Shown here piece by piece: positions 1 to 7,604 of a stretch of DNA of 28,047 bases. Numbering within the stretch: the first letter of the stretch is position 1; each line of letters opens with the position of its first letter. The stretch comes from Armatimonadota bacterium (lineage in GTDB: Bacteria; Armatimonadota; Armatimonadia; Armatimonadales; Armatimonadaceae), in assembly GCA_030833025.1 (NCBI GenBank), contig JAURHZ010000005.1:1-28047 (forward strand), given 5' to 3'. The notes under the pieces are model-generated. The model had not been told where the DNA came from and ran no database searches. It worked only from the letters and a program-made list of their open reading frames with translations. A program made the translations under genes and the position numbers.

Positions 1-2
1 AC

Positions 3-326
3 CTTCAATTCTTCGCCGATGTAACAAGTCGCCCAAGTAAGCCCATTCAGGACTTATTAACGCAGGTTGGTCTCGGTAAGCGCTTGGATGATCCGATTGG
101 CAATTATTCTAGCGGGATGCGGCAGCGTGTCCGGCTAGCACTCGCGGCCTTACATGAACCGGCGATTCTCCTTCTCGATGAGCCGGGACTGGCACTCGAT
201 GAAGCTGGACAGGAAGTCGTACTTTCGATGATTCGTGAGCAGCAACAACGCGGCGGGATTGTAATCCTTGCGACAAATGATCAGCGTGAGCGAGATCTTG
301 TACAGAGGCATATCCATGTGGGTTAA
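3..326 (+). CDS. ccmA: Cytochrome c maturation ABC transporter ATP-binding protein CcmA (5' partial)
   Basis: This is the C-terminal half of an ABC ATPase whose start lies before the window. The open frame runs in from base 3. Visible are the segment preceding the signature (LQFFADVTSR), the ABC signature YSSGMRQRV and Walker B LLLDEP followed by the D-loop. In CcmABCD this subunit hydrolyses ATP on the cytoplasmic side to release holo-CcmE from CcmC. The assignment to CcmA rather than another ABC ATPase rests on the ccmB-ccmC-ccmE-ccmF genes that follow. The residue at the H-loop position is Asn (ILATNDQ) where most ABC ATPases have His. Its stop overlaps the ccmB start by 11 bases, so the two are probably translationally coupled. 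Confidence 0.88.
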   Translation, partial: LQFFADVTSRPSKPIQDLLTQVGLGKRLDDPIGNYSSGMRQRVRLALAALHEPAILLLDEPGLALDEAGQEVVLSMIREQQQRGGIVILATNDQRERDLVQRHIHVG

Positions 327-1023
327 GGAAACACTGGCGATTGCCGGTAAGGAACTTAGGACTGAATGGCGGTCACGTGTCGCCCTCGCAAGTCTGGGAC
401 TCTTTGTTGCATGCTCCATCGCCTTGGTGGCTCTTTCGACAGCCCGCATCCCACTCAACGGTGCAGGTGGCAAGGAAATCGGCAGCCAGATTGCGGCGGC
501 GCTGATCTGGATACAAGTCTGCTTTGCAAGTGCGATGGGCCTTGGCCGTGCATTTGTAGTGGAGTCCGAGCGCGGAACGATGACGGCATTGCGGCTCCAT
601 GCCCGTGCAACGGCGGTATGGGCGGGTAAGTTCATTGGAAACACGCTGCTCCTGCTGGGTGTCTGCGTCATTACCGTTCCTACAACCTGCGGCGTGCTTG
701 GCGTCACCGTCAAGCATCCAGGAGCACTGATCGCCGTAGTAGTACTAGCCGCAATCGGGATGGGAGCGGTCTTTACGACAACGGGGGCGCTCGTTGCACA
801 AACAAGTGCGCGCGGTGGACTGCTAGCAGCTCTCTCGTTTCCCATTCTGCTACCAGCATTTGTGAGCGGCGTCGATGGAACCCTCCGCGCAATCGGCTGG
901 CGGCTATCGGCATCGGCAGCATTCCTCGATACATCGGGTGGCATCCTCGTACAATTACTGAGTTATGCCGTACTAGCAATCGCGGCATCACTCTTGCTAT
1001 TCGATGCCATTTGGAACGACTAA
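316..1023 (+). CDS. ccmB: Haem exporter permease CcmB
   Basis: The product is a 235-residue, very hydrophobic protein with about six membrane segments, beginning MWVKETLAIAGKEL, which is typical of CcmB (usually about 220 residues). It is the membrane partner of CcmA in the CcmABCD complex. I chose the ATG at 316 because it is preceded by AGAGG about seven bases upstream and because the frame upstream of it lies inside ccmA. A longer open frame from 268 exists, but it would add 16 residues made entirely of ccmA-overlapping sequence. A gap of about 180 bases follows before ccmC. Confidence 0.87.
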   Translation: MWVKETLAIAGKELRTEWRSRVALASLGLFVACSIALVALSTARIPLNGAGGKEIGSQIAAALIWIQVCFASAMGLGRAFVVESERGTMTALRLHARATAVWAGKFIGNTLLLLGVCVITVPTTCGVLGVTVKHPGALIAVVVLAAIGMGAVFTTTGALVAQTSARGGLLAALSFPILLPAFVSGVDGTLRAIGWRLSASAAFLDTSGGILVQLLSYAVLAIAASLLLFDAIWND

Positions 1024-1206
1024 AAATAAACAGAACATCTTTGTTTGATAATTCAACACATTGGACCTGATGTTCCGAACATTTTTGACAATCATAGGAC
1101 TGTACGTGTGCAGTAGGTAGAATCTAAGATGTAGGTGTTTCTAATACATCGATGATGCCAGCAGCACCCGGAACTCGGCATAAACGATAGGTGGTACGTT
1201 ACTTTT

Positions 1207-1890
1207 ATGGAAAGAGAAATGAAGCCGGCAGCAAAAGGAGCACTTTTTGTGTTCACTGCGGGCTGCCTTAGCTATATTTTCCTCAAGGTGCCAGCAGCGG
1301 TTGGGTTTGCGAATCCGGAGCTAGCACGCCTTGTAACGATGCACCTGCCCTGTGCATATGTAGCTCTTGTAGCCGCCACCATCGCAGCCTGGCATGGCAT
1401 TGCTTACCTCCGCAAGCGTGACATGGCATCGGATATCAAGTCGTACGTGGGAGCGAAAATCGCATTTCTGTACTGCTTCCTCACGACGATCACCGGCTCG
1501 ATGTTCGCAAAGGTCCAGTGGGGTTCGTTTTGGAACTGGGACCCACGCCAGACCGCCGTTGCCGTTCTATTGCTTGTTTATGCAGCCTACTTTACGCTCC
1601 GGGCCAGCATCGAGGACCCAGAGCGCCGTGCGGCTCTCTCCGCCGTTTACGTTTTGTTTGCATCCATCCTGACCCCGATGCTTGGCTATGTCATCCCGAC
1701 GTTCTTTATCGACCAGAGCCTGCATCCGAAGTTTGCCAAGTTTGATGTCACTTACCGCATGGCCATTTACCCGATGGCAATCGCGCTGGTTTGGCACTTG
1801 GTGTGGATGTTCCGATTATCAGTTCGTGCGGAAAAGGTCAACCAGGCCATCGCCGAGCTCGAGCTTACTTCCGAAGGGGGAATGGCATGA
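1207..1890 (+). CDS. ccmC: Haem-handling membrane protein CcmC
   Basis: A 227-residue integral membrane protein with about six transmembrane segments. It has the tryptophan-rich WWD signature of the haem-handling family, WGSFWNWDPRQT, at residues 104-115. A conserved His precedes it (MHLPCAY, about residue 46) and another is likely in the late VWHLVW segment. CcmC binds haem on the outer face of the cytoplasmic membrane and loads it onto CcmE. The ATG at 1207 has only a weak upstream GGTGG; an in-frame ATG at 1219 is an alternative and would not change the domain. The stop overlaps the next start as ATGA. Confidence 0.9.
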   Translation: MEREMKPAAKGALFVFTAGCLSYIFLKVPAAVGFANPELARLVTMHLPCAYVALVAATIAAWHGIAYLRKRDMASDIKSYVGAKIAFLYCFLTTITGSMFAKVQWGSFWNWDPRQTAVAVLLLVYAAYFTLRASIEDPERRAALSAVYVLFASILTPMLGYVIPTFFIDQSLHPKFAKFDVTYRMAIYPMAIALVWHLVWMFRLSVRAEKVNQAIAELELTSEGGMA

Positions 1891-2015
1891 ACCTCTTACC
1901 CATGCTGATTGTTGCACTTATGATTCTTGGTGGCCTGTTTGCATTTACACTGATGACAGAGCGCCGTATTGCTGCTGCTGAAAAGCGTCTTGCAGAACTG
2001 GGAAATGACAAATGA
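1887..2015 (+). CDS. ccmD: CcmD-like small membrane protein
   Basis: A 42-residue protein: one hydrophobic segment (LIVALMILGGLFAFTL), then a charged tail rich in Arg, Glu and Lys. This is the architecture of CcmD, the small membrane subunit that helps release holo-CcmE from CcmABC. The start at 1887 is set by GGGGG just upstream (1876-1880) and by the ATGA overlap with the ccmC stop. The end overlaps the ccmE start, again as ATGA. The longer in-frame open frame from 1791 would run inside ccmC and is not needed. The name rests on size, topology and position, because CcmD sequences are poorly conserved. Confidence 0.72.
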   Translation: MNLLPMLIVALMILGGLFAFTLMTERRIAAAEKRLAELGNDK

Positions 2016-2395
2016 AACTAGGACCTATCATCGCATCCATCGCTATCGGAGCTGCACTTGTGGGCGCCGGGACGGCTTTCGTCAAAAACCTGACGCCATA
2101 CATCACGTTTTCGGAAGCGCAAAAGACCAATGGAACCGTTCAGGTTATGGGTGGACTTGAAAAGTCCTCCGTAAAGCTGACATCGGGGAACCTCTCTTTC
2201 ACGCTCGTCGAAAAGAAAACCGGGCAACGTCTCCCTGTGGTGTTTGGTCACACAAAGCCTGCCAACTTTGAAATGGCGATTGAGATCACCGCCATCGGAC
2301 ACTGGGATGGCAGTGTCTTCCAGGCTGACAACCTCCTCGTGAAGTGTCCGAGCAAGTATCAGGGCACCGAAACAAAGTCCTACGGTACCAAGTAG
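2012..2395 (+). CDS. ccmE: Haem chaperone CcmE, CxxxY variant
   Basis: A 127-residue protein with an N-terminal signal anchor (residues 4-25) and a small beta-barrel OB-fold periplasmic domain. The covalent haem-binding motif of classical CcmE is HxxxY in a setting such as LAKHxxxY. Here the aligned segment is LLVKCPSKYQ, so the haem-binding residue would be Cys rather than His. CxxxY CcmE is known from archaea and some bacteria such as Desulfovibrio, where it goes with loss of CcmH (the variant System I). It receives haem from CcmC and passes it to CcmF. The start overlaps the ccmD-like stop. Confidence 0.9.
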   Translation: MKLGPIIASIAIGAALVGAGTAFVKNLTPYITFSEAQKTNGTVQVMGGLEKSSVKLTSGNLSFTLVEKKTGQRLPVVFGHTKPANFEMAIEITAIGHWDGSVFQADNLLVKCPSKYQGTETKSYGTK

Positions 2396-2425
2396 CCACC
2401 AAGTCCCCAGAACGGCACCAATTAA

Positions 2426-4417
2426 ATGATCCTCGGATATAGCCTCCTCATCATCGCACTTGTTGCAACGGTTGCAGCAAACGTGCTCTTCGTCCTTTCC
2501 AGACGGCAAGGTAAAGAAGGGCTGGCAAAAATCGCGCAGACAGGCGTAACGCTTGCTCTTACCGGTATTGCCGGCGCATCTGCGTACCTGATGTACCTCA
2601 TCGGGACACACCAGTTCGCCTTCAAATACGTTGCAGAGTACACAAGCAAACAGAGCGCAACGCGTTACCTGATTGCTGCATTCTGGGGTGGCCAAGAAGG
2701 ATCGATTCTCCTTTGGCTGTTCTGGACCGCAATCCTCGGCTGGATTCTTGCACGCAAGAGCGGCAAAGCGACGGCAAGCGTGTGGCCAATCTTTGGTCTC
2801 ATTCAGCTGTACCTGCTTGGATTGTTGATCCTCAAGTCGCCATTCAAGCTCGGTGATGGTCCTATCCCAACCGATGGCCGCGGACTCAACCCACTGCTGC
2901 AAAACCCTTGGATGGTTATTCACCCACCGATTCTCTTCCTAGGCTTTGCATCCACCGCAGTCCCTGGCGTCTGGGCCGTACATGGCCTGCTCAACCGTGA
3001 CTTCAACGGCTGGGTCAAGCACGCATTCCCTTGGACGCTCTTCTCGTTTGCAACCCTCGGCTTTGGACTGGCTCTCGGCGGTTACTGGGCCTACGAAACT
3101 CTCGGCTGGGGTGGCTTCTGGGCCTGGGATCCTGTTGAGAACACATCGATCGTGCCTTGGTTCCTGCTGACAGCACTCCTCCACGGACTTGCTCTCCAGG
3201 TCAAAAACAACGGCTTCCGCGTCAGCAACTTCATTACGGCTATCCTTCCGTTTGCCGCGATGAACTACGGGACCTTCCTAACCCGAACCGGTATTCTTGC
3301 TGACTTCTCCGTTCACTCGTTCAGCTCGCTTGGCCCGGATGCCTATTGGGTGATGCTCACCGCGATCATCCTGTTCACAGCCGGCCCAATCGTGCTCACT
3401 TTCGTCCGCTGGAAAGACATTCCAAAGGATAAAGTCTGCGATTCGCCTGTGTCCCGTGAAGGCGGCTTTGCGTTTGCAAGCATCCTGATGAACATCATGG
3501 GAATCGCAGTTGCCATCGGAATGTCCGCTCCCCTCATCACCCGTATCTGGATGAAGCAGGGCTCTGCACTGCAGGCTGACTTCTACAACCAAGTCGGCTT
3601 CCCGATTGCTATCGTCGTCAACTTGATGATGTCACTCGTTCCTTACCTTGGCTGGAAAACCGGTGATGTCCCTGCGGCATTCAAGCGCTTGTTCAAGCCT
3701 TATCTCGCGGCGATTGGCGTAACTCTGGTGATGACCGTGGTGTCGTTTGTGACACATCACCGCGCACCACTCATGGTCCTCCTGTTTGCAACCAGCGCCC
3801 TTGCCGTCTGTGCAAACGTTGTTCTGATCATCCCCCGGATGAAGACGAAGACCGCACAGCTGACCGTCGGTGGCTTTACAGCGCACACGGGTGCTGCGAT
3901 GGTCCTTGGCGGAATCGCTATCCTGGTTGCCTTCCAATACAAGAAGGAAAAGATTGTCCTGATGAAGGACAGTGCTCAGTACGTGGATGGTTACAAGCTT
4001 ACGTATCTTGGCCACTCCAAGCATCCATTTGACAAAACCAACACCATGAAAATCAAGGTGGAGGAAGGCAAGTCATCGTGGATTGCTGAGCCAAGCTACT
4101 ACTTCGCACCATGGGAAGGCAAAGACACGCTCTTCGCAAACCCACCGGCCATTAATCGCCACATCCTTGGCGACACCTATATTGCTCTCGGTGGCGACAC
4201 CAATGAGATTATGGATGATCCGGATCGTGCGGAAACGCCAAACAACCAGTTCTCGCTCAAGGTGGGTGAACCCAAGACGATTGGTGACTACACGTTCAGC
4301 CTGATGAATGTGTCATTCGATGACAAAGCTGCGGCAGCATTCCGTGCAAAGGATGAGAAGGCATTCAATGCCCTTCCGGGACACCACGACCGTTGGAAAT
4401 GGCTATCACCTCGTTGA
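2426..4417 (+). CDS. ccmF: Haem lyase subunit CcmF, C-terminus apparently truncated
   Basis: A 663-residue polytopic membrane protein. It has the conserved MVIHPPILFLG segment (about residues 165-175) and the WWD haem-handling motif LGWGGFWAWDPVENTS (about 226-241), typical of CcmF/CcsA proteins. About a dozen membrane helices are followed from about residue 505 by a soluble outer-face domain with YIALGG near residue 590. CcmF takes haem from CcmE and ligates it to CXXCH of apocytochromes. CcmF normally ends with a further transmembrane helix after this domain. Here the frame stops at LSPR with no such helix, and another gene fragment overlaps the end in a different frame. The 3' end is therefore probably not native. 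Confidence 0.9.
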   Translation: MILGYSLLIIALVATVAANVLFVLSRRQGKEGLAKIAQTGVTLALTGIAGASAYLMYLIGTHQFAFKYVAEYTSKQSATRYLIAAFWGGQEGSILLWLFWTAILGWILARKSGKATASVWPIFGLIQLYLLGLLILKSPFKLGDGPIPTDGRGLNPLLQNPWMVIHPPILFLGFASTAVPGVWAVHGLLNRDFNGWVKHAFPWTLFSFATLGFGLALGGYWAYETLGWGGFWAWDPVENTSIVPWFLLTALLHGLALQVKNNGFRVSNFITAILPFAAMNYGTFLTRTGILADFSVHSFSSLGPDAYWVMLTAIILFTAGPIVLTFVRWKDIPKDKVCDSPVSREGGFAFASILMNIMGIAVAIGMSAPLITRIWMKQGSALQADFYNQVGFPIAIVVNLMMSLVPYLGWKTGDVPAAFKRLFKPYLAAIGVTLVMTVVSFVTHHRAPLMVLLFATSALAVCANVVLIIPRMKTKTAQLTVGGFTAHTGAAMVLGGIAILVAFQYKKEKIVLMKDSAQYVDGYKLTYLGHSKHPFDKTNTMKIKVEEGKSSWIAEPSYYFAPWEGKDTLFANPPAINRHILGDTYIALGGDTNEIMDDPDRAETPNNQFSLKVGEPKTIGDYTFSLMNVSFDDKAAAAFRAKDEKAFNALPGHHDRWKWLSPR

Positions 4418-5345
4418 GGCTACGGCTTACGTCGAGTCTGCAAATGCGACATCAACGCAGAAGATGCAGGTCTATGTCGACAACCCAGGTGGTTTCACCA
4501 CCCGTGTTGCGCCAACCCCGATGCCAAAGCCTGTTGTTGTAGAACCAACCGCACCAAAGTCTGTTACGACAACTGTGCCGGGAACGGTTATCCCATCAGC
4601 TGCAGTTGCACGCCTCGCAGCAATCACGACGACTGTCGTTGAGCCAACCCCATCCTTGGCTGGTGGAATCCGTGTTGCAAGCCGCTCGCTTACCCCGATG
4701 CCTGCAGCAGTCGTCGTTCCTGCCGGTGCCGTTGTTGCTCCAGCCCCTGATGCGCTTGGAACCCCTGTACTTGCTGGAATCGCATCCAAGGCAGTTGCCA
4801 ACATCACTCCAATCGCTCGTCCTGTCGCTGTTGCGCCGGTTTCTGCCGCTGCACCGCGCACAACGGTAAAGCCTGTTGTGATGCAAGTTGTCAAGCGCAC
4901 GATGAGTCCTGTGGTCCGCGCTGCAGCGCCTGTTGCAAACATGCCTAAGCTTGGTGTTGCTGCGCTGGCAAAGCTCCCTGAGCTTTCGAGCAAGACACTG
5001 CAGATTGCATTCGATGGCACACAAATCGCTTTCGATGTTGCACCACGCATCGAGAATGGCTTGCCACTCGCACCATTCCGCCAGATCTTTGAGCACACCG
5101 GTGGCCAGGTTTCCTGGGCACACAATGCAAAGACTGTGCGTGCTGTGAATGCTGACCGTGAAGTTTCCTTCAAGGTCGGCGGATCCACTGCTAAGGTCAA
5201 TGGCGAGAATGTCAACATTGGACGTAAGGTCAATGTTGAATCCGGCCGTGCGATTGTTCCACTGTCCTTTGTTGGTCAGGCCCTCGATGTTGATGTCAAC
5301 TTCGATCCTGCAACCGGACGTCTGGAAATCAAGAGCCAGAAGTAA
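4368..5345 (+). CDS. Copper-amine-oxidase-N domain protein, N-terminus missing
   Basis: The frame encodes the tail of an Ig-like domain (RDTTTVGNGYHLVEA, then YVDNPGG), a long Pro/Ala/Val/Thr linker of about 150 residues, and a C-terminal copper-amine-oxidase-N-like (stalk) domain of about 120 residues with IVPLSFVGQALDV. Such proteins are usually secreted and start with a signal peptide and a whole Ig-like domain. Neither is present. Upstream, this frame only continues as an out-of-frame reading of ccmF, with possible ATGs at 4308 and 4368. I give 4368, just before the recognisable domain. The likeliest explanation is a 5'-truncated gene joined to ccmF; a working shortened cytoplasmic protein is less likely. 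The domain's name does not imply oxidase activity. Confidence 0.7.
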   Translation: MPFRDTTTVGNGYHLVEATAYVESANATSTQKMQVYVDNPGGFTTRVAPTPMPKPVVVEPTAPKSVTTTVPGTVIPSAAVARLAAITTTVVEPTPSLAGGIRVASRSLTPMPAAVVVPAGAVVAPAPDALGTPVLAGIASKAVANITPIARPVAVAPVSAAAPRTTVKPVVMQVVKRTMSPVVRAAAPVANMPKLGVAALAKLPELSSKTLQIAFDGTQIAFDVAPRIENGLPLAPFRQIFEHTGGQVSWAHNAKTVRAVNADREVSFKVGGSTAKVNGENVNIGRKVNVESGRAIVPLSFVGQALDVDVNFDPATGRLEIKSQK

Positions 5346-5377
5346 TCGCTGGGCGATAAGCCTATCGTGAAATGTGA

Positions 5378-5410
5378 CCCCCGACTGGTCTGACCAGTCG
5401 GGGGTTTTTC
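5378..5410 (+). terminator. Rho-independent terminator after the ccm/copper-amine-oxidase-N block
   Basis: A perfect 12-bp stem, CCCCCGACTGGT with ACCAGTCGGGGG, closes a 3-base loop and is followed directly by TTTTT. It lies 33 bases after the stop of the preceding gene. Confidence 0.93.
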
Positions 5411-5447
5411 GTAACCGATTCCCCACCACATGCACAAATGGCAAATG

Positions 5448-5476
5448 AAAAGCCCGCTGGGTTCCAGCGGGCTTTT
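5448..5476. terminator. Bidirectional terminator between convergent genes
   Basis: A 13-bp perfect inverted repeat, AAAAGCCCGCTGG and CCAGCGGGCTTTT, around a GTT loop. It has T-tracts on both strands, so it can end transcription of the minus-strand zinc ribbon gene and act as a second stop for plus-strand transcripts. Confidence 0.88.
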
Positions 5477-5498
5477 GCATCATGGGATGTGAGAAAGA

Positions 5499-5783
5499 CT
5501 ATTCTTTGGCTGTGCTCGGCGCCGCAGGCGCTGGCGCAGGTGTCGCCGCTGCGGGCGCGCTTTCCGTGGTCGTCGTGACCGGAGCAGGCGCCGCAGTACT
5601 AGAACTACCCTTGTAGTCATTTACATAGAAGCCGCTACCCTTAAAGGAAATCCCAACCGGGTAAATAATCTTCTTAACCGGCGCATCACAGCGCTCGCAT
5701 ACCTTGATAGGCTCCTCGGTGATGCGCTGCTCGCGCTCAAATTCGTGTGAACAAGCAGTACAGCGATAGCCGTAAATCGGCAT
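5499..5783 (-). CDS. FmdB-family zinc ribbon protein
   Basis: A 94-residue protein beginning MPIYGYRCTACSHEFE, the standard start of FmdB-type regulatory/zinc ribbon proteins. Two CxxC pairs (CTAC near residue 8 and CERC near residue 29) would bind one zinc ion. The family's role is unproven, although it was first noted as a putative regulator of formamidase/amidase operons. After about residue 60 the protein becomes a low-complexity Ala/Pro/Thr/Ser tail. The start is supported by GGAGG six to seven bases upstream on the minus strand. It is divergent from murQ, with about 85 bases between the two starts. Confidence 0.88.
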   Translation of the reverse strand: MPIYGYRCTACSHEFEREQRITEEPIKVCERCDAPVKKIIYPVGISFKGSGFYVNDYKGSSSTAAPAPVTTTTESAPAAATPAPAPAAPSTAKE

Positions 5784-5869
5784 GTCAATTCCTCCGAAAC
5801 AAAAGTCGTAGGCAAAAGTCTACCATTTGCGACTTCTGCCTTTGATGCCCATCCCGTAGACTGACATTT

Positions 5870-6766
5870 ATGGACTATCCGCTTCCGACCACTGAGCTGG
5901 TAAACGACCTCACGAAGGACCTCGACAAACTCTCAACGCTTGAAATGCTTACGCTAATCAATGCTGAAGATGCGAAAGCTGTCGCCGCTGTGCAGGCAGT
6001 CCTTCCAGCTGTGACCATAGCCGTTGACCGTATTGCAGATGCATTTCGCTGCGGAGGGCGTCTGATTTACGTTGGGGCTGGGACGAGTGGTCGCCTTGGC
6101 GTCCTGGATGCAAGTGAGTGCCTCCCAACCTTTGGCGTTAAACCTGAAATGGTCTTTGGCATTATTGCAGGAGGGGAGCGTGCGCTGACACGGGCGATTG
6201 AAGGCGCTGAAGATGATGCTGCAGCCGGGGAGCTAGCCATGCAAGCTGCCGATGTCCAGTCAAACGATGTCGTGGTTGGGATCAGTGCAAGTGGAGGTGC
6301 CCCATTCGTCCGTACAGCCATCGCTGAGGCGAAACGCCGCGGAGCCATGACCGTAGGAATTGCAAACAGCCAGAACGCACCACTGTGTTCGGATGCCGAC
6401 ATTCCTATCGAAGCGGTGGTAGGAGCCGAAGTGTTGCAGGGCAGTACCCGGATGAAAAGTGGGACCGCGCAAAAGCTCATTTTGAATATGTTGAGCACGG
6501 GAGCGATGGTCCGTATCGGTAAGACGTACGGCAATCGGATGGTAGATGTTCAGTGTTCGAATGCAAAGCTCATCAAGCGCGCACAGCGGTTGGTAGCGGA
6601 TATTGGTCAAGTCACGGATGAAGCTACTGTACAAACGCTCCTTAATGCTGCCGGGGGCAATGTTAAGACCGCGATCGTGATGGCGCGGCGCGGCGTTGAC
6701 CGCGATGGTGCCGAAGGGCTTCTCCGTGCCGCGGATGGCTTTCTCTCAAAGGTAATCGATTCCTAA
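5870..6766 (+). CDS. murQ: N-acetylmuramic acid 6-phosphate etherase
   Basis: A 298-residue SIS-domain protein matching the usual MurQ length. Family signatures are LIYVGAGTSGRLGVLDASE (about residues 64-82, containing the probable catalytic Glu), the sugar-phosphate-binding ISASGGAPF segment (about 139-147) and the GSTRMKSGTAQK segment (about 191-202). MurQ cleaves the lactyl ether of MurNAc-6-phosphate to GlcNAc-6-phosphate and D-lactate in peptidoglycan recycling. No murP, anmK or nagA is beside it. It converges on the isomerase gene with only 18 bases between the two stops. No clear Shine-Dalgarno sequence is visible before the ATG. Confidence 0.95.
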   Translation: MDYPLPTTELVNDLTKDLDKLSTLEMLTLINAEDAKAVAAVQAVLPAVTIAVDRIADAFRCGGRLIYVGAGTSGRLGVLDASECLPTFGVKPEMVFGIIAGGERALTRAIEGAEDDAAAGELAMQAADVQSNDVVVGISASGGAPFVRTAIAEAKRRGAMTVGIANSQNAPLCSDADIPIEAVVGAEVLQGSTRMKSGTAQKLILNMLSTGAMVRIGKTYGNRMVDVQCSNAKLIKRAQRLVADIGQVTDEATVQTLLNAAGGNVKTAIVMARRGVDRDGAEGLLRAADGFLSKVIDS

Positions 6767-6784
6767 GAGAACGCAACGCGGTGA

Positions 6785-7384
6785 TTATGCTGTCGGTAGA
6801 GTCTCCGCGTTGGCATCCACTCCAAGGGTTGCCAGCATTCGGACAAAATCCGGGTTTGCGAGGAGTGCTTCTACCTCAAGGATGGTCCACGGGGCGTATG
6901 CACCCGAGACATGCCGGCACAAGTATACGAACTCACTCCAAGAAAGCCACGCACATGCATCGACTTCCTGAGGATTTGGCGTTGCATCCTGATCGATGAG
7001 GGCCACGAACACAGGGCAGAGTTCATTTTCTACAATGCCATCGAGCTCCGCACGGTAGCGGAACTCGGGGGCCATGCAGGCCAACTTCGCTGCGGTGGTG
7101 ATGCCAAGCTCGTGTCGCATCCGGCGGTAAACAGCGCATTCATTGGATTCATCCAGTCCCGGATGCCCACACACGGAGTTCGCCCAAATGCCTGGCCAAG
7201 TTATTTTGTGGAGCGCGCGACGCTGCGTCAGCAGCTTGCCATCCCGGCGGAAGCAAAAGCAACTAAATGCACGGTGAAGCGGTGTGGCATCTGTATGCAC
7301 AGTGGCCTTCGGAGCAGTACCTAACACTGTGTTTGCATCATCAACGAGGACGACGACTTCTTGAGTTGGACGAGCACGCAACAT
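6785..7384 (-). CDS. idi: Isopentenyl-diphosphate delta-isomerase, type 1
   Basis: A Nudix-fold protein that interconverts IPP and DMAPP in isoprenoid synthesis. Type 1 motifs are present: EVVVLVDD at the N-terminus, TPLHRAFSCF, NSVCGHP with the catalytic Cys, and ENELCPVF with the acidic metal/catalytic residues. The ATG at 7384 puts seven residues before EVVVLVD, as usual for the family, and gives 199 residues. An in-frame ATG at 7423 would add 13 residues (MGTSILQ...) unlike the family; neither start has a good ribosome-binding site. A presence of type 1 Idi does not by itself tell which upstream isoprenoid route is used. Confidence 0.93.
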   Translation of the reverse strand: MLRARPTQEVVVLVDDANTVLGTAPKATVHTDATPLHRAFSCFCFRRDGKLLTQRRALHKITWPGIWANSVCGHPGLDESNECAVYRRMRHELGITTAAKLACMAPEFRYRAELDGIVENELCPVFVALIDQDATPNPQEVDACAWLSWSEFVYLCRHVSGAYAPWTILEVEALLANPDFVRMLATLGVDANAETLPTA

Positions 7385-7499
7385 ATATCCAGTAGACCAC
7401 ATTTGCAGGATGCTGGTTCCCATAGATTTTCACCACTTGGGTAGCGTAAACCGTGTCTGAAAACCTACGAAAATCCCGTAAGTTTAAGAAATCAACATC

Positions 7500-7535
7500 T
7501 TGAAGTCCCTTGCGTGCAGCGGTAACATTTGCGTG
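7500..7535 (+). promoter_or_regulatory. Sigma-A-like promoter of groESL
   Basis: TTGAAG at 7500-7505 and TAACAT at 7523-7528 are separated by exactly 17 bases. This places transcription start near 7535, about 70 bases before groES. The -35 matches the consensus at four of six positions and the -10 at four of six. The CIRCE-like repeat begins at the predicted start site, which supports the call. Confidence 0.62.
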
Positions 7536-7562
7536 CTGGCAGTCGGATGGTTTGAGTGCCAA
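7536..7562. promoter_or_regulatory. Degenerate CIRCE operator (HrcA site) before groES
   Basis: CTGGCAGTC (7536-7544), nine spacer bases, then GAGTGCCAA (7554-7562). The CIRCE consensus is TTAGCACTC-N9-GAGTGCTAA. The right half matches at eight of nine positions and the left at six of nine, and the spacer length is exact. The two halves pair at seven of nine positions. It lies immediately downstream of the promoter, where HrcA repression normally acts. No hrcA gene is in the window. Confidence 0.72.
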
Positions 7563-7604
7563 TCCGGCGGCCGATGTGACTTTTGGAAAAGGAAGATCAA
7601 AAAC

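Noticed and set aside
150..944. Minus-strand open frame of 264 codons over ccmA and ccmB
   Set aside because: It is a shadow of the overlapping ccm genes and contains no known motif.
1085..1123. TTGACA (1085-1090) and TAGAAT (1118-1123) as a promoter for ccmC
   Set aside because: The spacer is 27 bases, too long for a sigma-A promoter, and no better pair is found.
2018..2923. Minus-strand open frame of 301 codons over ccmE and ccmF
   Set aside because: It is antisense to two recognised genes, its composition is unlike a real protein and it has no ribosome-binding site.
4300..4420. A single-base sequencing frameshift making ccmF and the copper-amine-oxidase-N protein one gene
   Set aside because: The two encode different protein types, and the second begins in mid Ig-like domain. 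A simple frameshift does not supply the missing signal peptide or the missing CcmF helix.
4472..5483. Minus-strand open frames over the copper-amine-oxidase-N protein linker
   Set aside because: The low-complexity Pro/Ala/Val codons of the plus-strand gene keep antisense frames open. The products are repetitive Thr/Ala/Gly or Arg/Asn strings.
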